A stretch of 9,205 nucleotides of DNA from Rhodospirillales bacterium (GTDB lineage: Bacteria > Pseudomonadota > Alphaproteobacteria > SMXQ01): positions 1-9,205 of the forward strand of contig JAHEKA010000070.1 of the NCBI GenBank assembly GCA_024638585.1, in the 5' to 3' direction. A program made the translations under genes and the position numbers. Shown one piece after another: positions 6,404-9,205 of this stretch (the first letter of the stretch is position 1; each line of letters opens with the position of its first letter). Below the pieces are notes generated by a model that was not told the origin of the DNA, made no database searches, and was given only the letters and a program-made list of their open reading frames with translations.

Positions 6404-7195
6404 ATGGCCCAGTTCAGGTATCTCGCACTGCTCAGCGACGATCCCGCGGCCTTGGCCGGGTTCTATGCCGATCATCTTGGGCTGACGGAGATCGATCGCA
6501 CGGCCGATGGCGACGTCAGCCTGACCGACGGTTTTTGCCATTTCGCCATTTTCCGCACGCGGGCCGCGCTGAACGAAGCGCGCCTTGAGGCGGGCCTGCA
6601 TCATGTCGGGCTGCGGGTCGACGATCTCGACGCGGCATTGGCGCGCTACAAGGCTCACAATCCCTTGGGCGTCGCCATCGAGGAAAGCCGGGGGCCGGCC
6701 CATGGCGAGGTGCGGATCCTCGATCCCGAGGGCAACCCCATCATCCTTTCGGAAGGGGATTTCGGCGTGCCGGACCCGGGCTTGCGTTTCCCCCGCATGG
6801 TGCACATCGCCATGAACGCCTATCTGCCGCAGACGGTGCTGGAGTTCTACATCGAGGTGCTGGGCTTCCGCGAGGTCGGCCAGAGCTACGTCTGGCGCAA
6901 CATGGGGAAGCAGAACCGGTTTGCCGGCGAAGGACACTGCAACCTCGCCATCCATCCCTTCATCGTCGACGAGCCGGGTCACGAGCGGCGTTTCGGGGTC
7001 AACCATATCGGTTTCCTCGCCGACGACATGGAGGAGCGGCTGGGCCGCTTGTCCGCCGTGGTCGACGTCGCCAAGCGGCCCGACAACCGGCCCTATGCCG
7101 AATACCGGTTGCGGGACCTGGACGGCAACATGTTCGATCTGTCCCAGCGCAAAGGCTGGGAGGTCGATATCAAGAAATGGGACATGGTCGCCTGA
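6404..7195 (+). CDS. Two-module VOC (glyoxalase/extradiol dioxygenase-fold) protein 1
   Basis: A 263-residue protein with two VOC modules, about 1-120 and 130-263. This is the architecture and approximate size of type I extradiol dioxygenases and related enzymes. Module 1 starts FRYLALLSDDPAALAGFY and contains GLHHVGLRVDDLDAAL (64-79) and ILDPEGNPIILSEG. Module 2 starts MVHIAMNAYLPQTVLEFY and contains GVNHIGFLADDMEE (198-211) and DLDGNMFDLSQRKGWEVDI. Candidate metal ligands in module 2 are His134, His201 and, where Glu is usual (GNxxEL), Asp245. Module 1 has Tyr6 instead of the first His but keeps His67 and Glu117. Catalysis is therefore expected in module 2, if anywhere; the substrate is unknown. 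The ATG at 6404 is chosen because AAGGGGGG (6392-6399) lies 4 bases upstream. The paralog follows after 31 bp. Confidence 0.85.
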   Translation: MAQFRYLALLSDDPAALAGFYADHLGLTEIDRTADGDVSLTDGFCHFAIFRTRAALNEARLEAGLHHVGLRVDDLDAALARYKAHNPLGVAIEESRGPAHGEVRILDPEGNPIILSEGDFGVPDPGLRFPRMVHIAMNAYLPQTVLEFYIEVLGFREVGQSYVWRNMGKQNRFAGEGHCNLAIHPFIVDEPGHERRFGVNHIGFLADDMEERLGRLSAVVDVAKRPDNRPYAEYRLRDLDGNMFDLSQRKGWEVDIKKWDMVA

Positions 7196-7226
7196 TGGGC
7201 GGGCGCAGCGAATTGGAGACAGACCC

Positions 7227-8093
7227 ATGACCGGATGCCAGATGCGCTATCTCGCCTTCCTGAGCGACGAGCCCCAGGCCCTGGCCGAATTCTACCAGCG
7301 CCATTTCGCGCTTATTGAACTCGGCCGCAGCAATGAAGGCGACGTGTCGCTGAGCGACGGGTTCTACAACCTCACCTTCCTGCGCCGCCGCGAGGCACTG
7401 AACGAGCCGCACCTGGAGAACGGCCTGCATCATGTCGGGCTGCAGGTCGATTCGATGGAGCGCGCATTGGCCGAATACCGCCGCACCACCTATGGCGAGG
7501 TGGTGGTGGACGAACCCAGCGGCGTCCATTTCGGCGATGTGCGGTTTTTTGACCCCGAAGGGATGCCAGTGTCGGTGTCGGAAGGCGGCTTCGGCGCGCC
7601 CGCGACCCGCGAGGTGCGCCCCGCGCGCATCCAGCACGTCGCCTTCAATTCGCTGCTGCCCCAGCGCATCCTGCATTTCTATTCGACGGTATTCGGCTTC
7701 CGGGAGGTCACCAACTCGGTCAAATTCCGGGGGCGCGGGCGCATGAACCGCTTCGCCGGCGACGGCGTCACCAACCTCGCCATCCATCCCTATTTCCACG
7801 ATACCGAGGGCCATGAGGCGCGCTTCGGGGTCAATCATTTCGGCTTCCTGGTCAACGACATGGACCGGCGCCTCGATGCGCTTTCCAAGGAGATCCAGGT
7901 GGCCAAGCGCCCCGCCAACCGGCCGTTCGCCGAATACCGCCTGTTCGATCCCGAAGGCAACAAGTTCGACCTCAGCCAGGCCAAGGGCTGGGAGGTCGAT
8001 ATCGATGTCTGGGAGGTCGACGGCGAACGGCGCGAGGGCCGCTTCGAAACCGGCGAGCCGGGCACCCGGCAATCCATGGGCGGCACGGCCTGA
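7227..8093 (+). CDS. Two-module VOC (glyoxalase/extradiol dioxygenase-fold) protein 2
   Basis: A 288-residue paralog of the preceding gene, colinear along its length. Shared blocks include RYLAxLSDxPxALAxFY, GDVSLxDGF, GLHHVGLxVD, MNRFAGxG/QNRFAGxG, LAIHP, RFGVNHxGFL and a KRPxNRPxAEYRL segment. Module 2 candidate ligands are His137, His204 and Asp248, again Asp in place of the usual Glu. Module 1 has Tyr8, His69 and Glu119. It differs by a charged C-terminal extension (about 263-288) that lacks any recognised motif. The ATG at 7227 has GGAGA (7215-7219) 7 bases upstream. With a 31 bp gap and no promoter-like sequence in between, it is probably co-transcribed with VOC protein 1. Paired paralogs suggest either a heteromeric enzyme or two related substrates; the sequence does not decide. 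Confidence 0.85.
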   Translation: MTGCQMRYLAFLSDEPQALAEFYQRHFALIELGRSNEGDVSLSDGFYNLTFLRRREALNEPHLENGLHHVGLQVDSMERALAEYRRTTYGEVVVDEPSGVHFGDVRFFDPEGMPVSVSEGGFGAPATREVRPARIQHVAFNSLLPQRILHFYSTVFGFREVTNSVKFRGRGRMNRFAGDGVTNLAIHPYFHDTEGHEARFGVNHFGFLVNDMDRRLDALSKEIQVAKRPANRPFAEYRLFDPEGNKFDLSQAKGWEVDIDVWEVDGERREGRFETGEPGTRQSMGGTA

Positions 8094-8114
8094 GGGAGGC
8101 GGGCGGTTCTCCCA

Positions 8115-8143
8115 TTGACGAAGGCGCGCGGTTTACTTAACGT
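8115..8143 (+). promoter_or_regulatory. Candidate promoter of the lysyl-tRNA synthetase gene
   Basis: TTGACG (8115-8120), a 17-base spacer and TAACGT (8138-8143) fit a sigma70-type promoter. The -35 matches five of six positions, and the -10 keeps the most conserved TA and final T. It predicts transcription starting near 8150 with a leader of about 50 bases. Confidence 0.5.
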
Positions 8144-8202
8144 CCCGCCACACGCGCGACGGAACGTGCTGATTTGGATTAAAGAACAAGGGGATAAGGG
8201 TC

Positions 8203-9205
8203 GTGAGCGAGTATCGCGACATCGCCGACCAATCTAATGCCTGGCCGTTTGCCGAGGCCCGCAAGGTGGCCAAGCGCCTGGGCGGCAAGGCGCCGGAAAA
8301 GGGCCATGTGCTGTTCCAGACCGGCTACGGGCCTTCGGGCCTGCCCCATATCGGCACCTTCGGCGAGGTGGCGCGGACCACCATGGTGCGCAAGGCGTTC
8401 GAGATCCTGTCCGACATTCCCACCAAGTTGATCGCCTTTTCCGACGACATGGATGGACTCAGGCGCGTGCCCGACAACATCCCCAACCAGGACATGGTGG
8501 CCAAGCATCTTGAGCTGCCGCTCACCGCCATCCCCGACCCGTTCGAGGAATATGAGAGCTTCGGGGCGCATAACAACGCGCGGCTGATGGCCTTCCTCGA
8601 TGAATTCGGCTTCGATTACGAGTTTGTCTCGGCGACCGAGTGCTACAAGTCGGGGCGGTTCGATGACGTCAAGATGAAGATCCTGGAACATTACGACGCC
8701 ATCATGAACGTGATCCTCCCCACCCTCGGGCCCGAGCGCCAGGCGACCTATTCACCCTTCCTCCCCATCTGCCCCTGGACCGGCCGCGTGTTGCAGGTGC
8801 CGGTGATCGCCCGCGATTTGGAAAAGGGCACCTTCACCTATCAGGACGCCGACCGCCAGACCTACGAGGTCAAGGTGCGCGGTGCCGATTGCAAGCTGCA
8901 ATGGAAGGTCGATTGGGCCATGCGCTGGGTGGCGTTGGACACCGATTACGAGATGTCGGGCAAGGACCTGATCGATTCCGTGACCCTGTCGTCCAAGATC
9001 TGCCGCATCCTGGGCGGCCGCCCGCCGGAAGGCATGACCTATGAGCTGTTCCTGGACGAGAACGGGGGGAAGATCTCCAAATCCATCGGCAACGGCATCG
9101 CGGTGGAGGAATGGCTCGCCTACGCGCCGCCGGAAAGCCTCGCGCTCTATATGTACAACTCGCCGCGCAAGGCCAAGCGGCTCTATTTCGACGTCATCCC
9201 GCGCT
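8203..9205 (+). CDS. lysK: Lysyl-tRNA synthetase, class I (3' end outside window)
   Basis: The first 334 codons are present; the usual length is over 500 residues, and the frame stays open to the window end. The enzyme charges tRNA-Lys with lysine in the cytosol. Class I marks are visible: GYGPSGLPHIGT (41-52) holding the HIGH-type motif as HIGT, the segment WKVDWAMRW (234-242) and GKD (253-255) of the catalytic fold, and KISKSIGNG (290-298) as the KMSKS loop. It is not the common bacterial class II enzyme; class I is typical of archaea, spirochaetes and alphaproteobacteria. The start is GTG at 8203, the first start codon after an in-frame TGA at 8170. AAGGGG (8188-8193) lies 9 bases upstream. 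The missing part should hold the alpha-helical anticodon-binding domain. Confidence 0.95.
   Translation, partial: MSEYRDIADQSNAWPFAEARKVAKRLGGKAPEKGHVLFQTGYGPSGLPHIGTFGEVARTTMVRKAFEILSDIPTKLIAFSDDMDGLRRVPDNIPNQDMVAKHLELPLTAIPDPFEEYESFGAHNNARLMAFLDEFGFDYEFVSATECYKSGRFDDVKMKILEHYDAIMNVILPTLGPERQATYSPFLPICPWTGRVLQVPVIARDLEKGTFTYQDADRQTYEVKVRGADCKLQWKVDWAMRWVALDTDYEMSGKDLIDSVTLSSKICRILGGRPPEGMTYELFLDENGGKISKSIGNGIAVEEWLAYAPPESLALYMYNSPRKAKRLYFDVIPR

Noticed and set aside
4600..6588. A 662-codon plus-strand open frame opposite the helicase gene
   Set aside because: It spans the helicase, the intergenic hairpin, the lipoprotein and the start of the VOC gene on the wrong strand. Its product is Gly/Arg/Pro-rich with no domain, while the opposite strand holds all helicase motifs. 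It is a GC-driven shadow.
6260..8072. Long minus-strand frames (6260-7228 and 7170-8072) opposite the two VOC genes
   Set aside because: The two shadows resemble each other only because the VOC genes are paralogs. They have no independent motif or ribosome site.
8094..8113. GGGAG...CTCCC pairing after the second VOC gene as a terminator
   Set aside because: Only five pairs plus a wobble with a 10-base loop and no T-run, so too weak to call.

Overview
This GC-rich window reads as chromosomal DNA from an alphaproteobacterium, most likely of the Rhodospirillales type. The main clues are a class I (archaeal-type) lysyl-tRNA synthetase and a DinG/XPD-type helicase with the N-terminal extension I associate with alphaproteobacteria. 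Nearly every gene has a long antisense shadow ORF, as expected at high GC. Genes are tightly packed. No stretch over 300 bases lacks a gene; the longest gap is 179 bp. I saw no tRNA, rRNA, CRISPR array, insertion sequence or phage gene.

Layout, left to right. (1) 1-616, + strand: the C-terminal end of a probable ArsR-family regulator, translationally overlapped by an SRPBCC/AHSA1 protein. This is a common regulator-effector pair. (2) 613-1518, - strand: an exported metallo-beta-lactamase-fold protein whose stop codon interlocks with that of the SRPBCC gene. (3) 1698-3089, + strand: a YihY/BrkB-family inner-membrane protein with a cytosolic winged-helix-like tail. (4) 3100-5928, - strand: a DinG-like ATP-dependent helicase with four candidate Fe-S cysteines. 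Its start region looks leaderless, and a hairpin separates it from the next gene. (5) 6019-6228, - strand: a tiny lipoprotein with a twin-arginine motif. (6) 6404-8093, + strand: two tandem paralogous proteins, each made of two VOC (glyoxalase/extradiol dioxygenase-fold) modules, probably one transcript from a promoter flanked by an inverted repeat. (7) 8203 to the window edge, + strand: the first 334 codons of class I lysyl-tRNA synthetase, with its own promoter.

The genes do not form one pathway. The ArsR/SRPBCC pair and the VOC pair look like two small operons, and the rest are single genes, several in convergent or divergent arrangement. I found no convincing new multi-gene system. The points most worth a second look are the VOC pair with Asp at the usual metal-binding Glu position, the apparently dead exonuclease-like domain on the helicase, the unusual metal-ligand set of the MBL-fold protein, and the possible leaderless helicase transcript.
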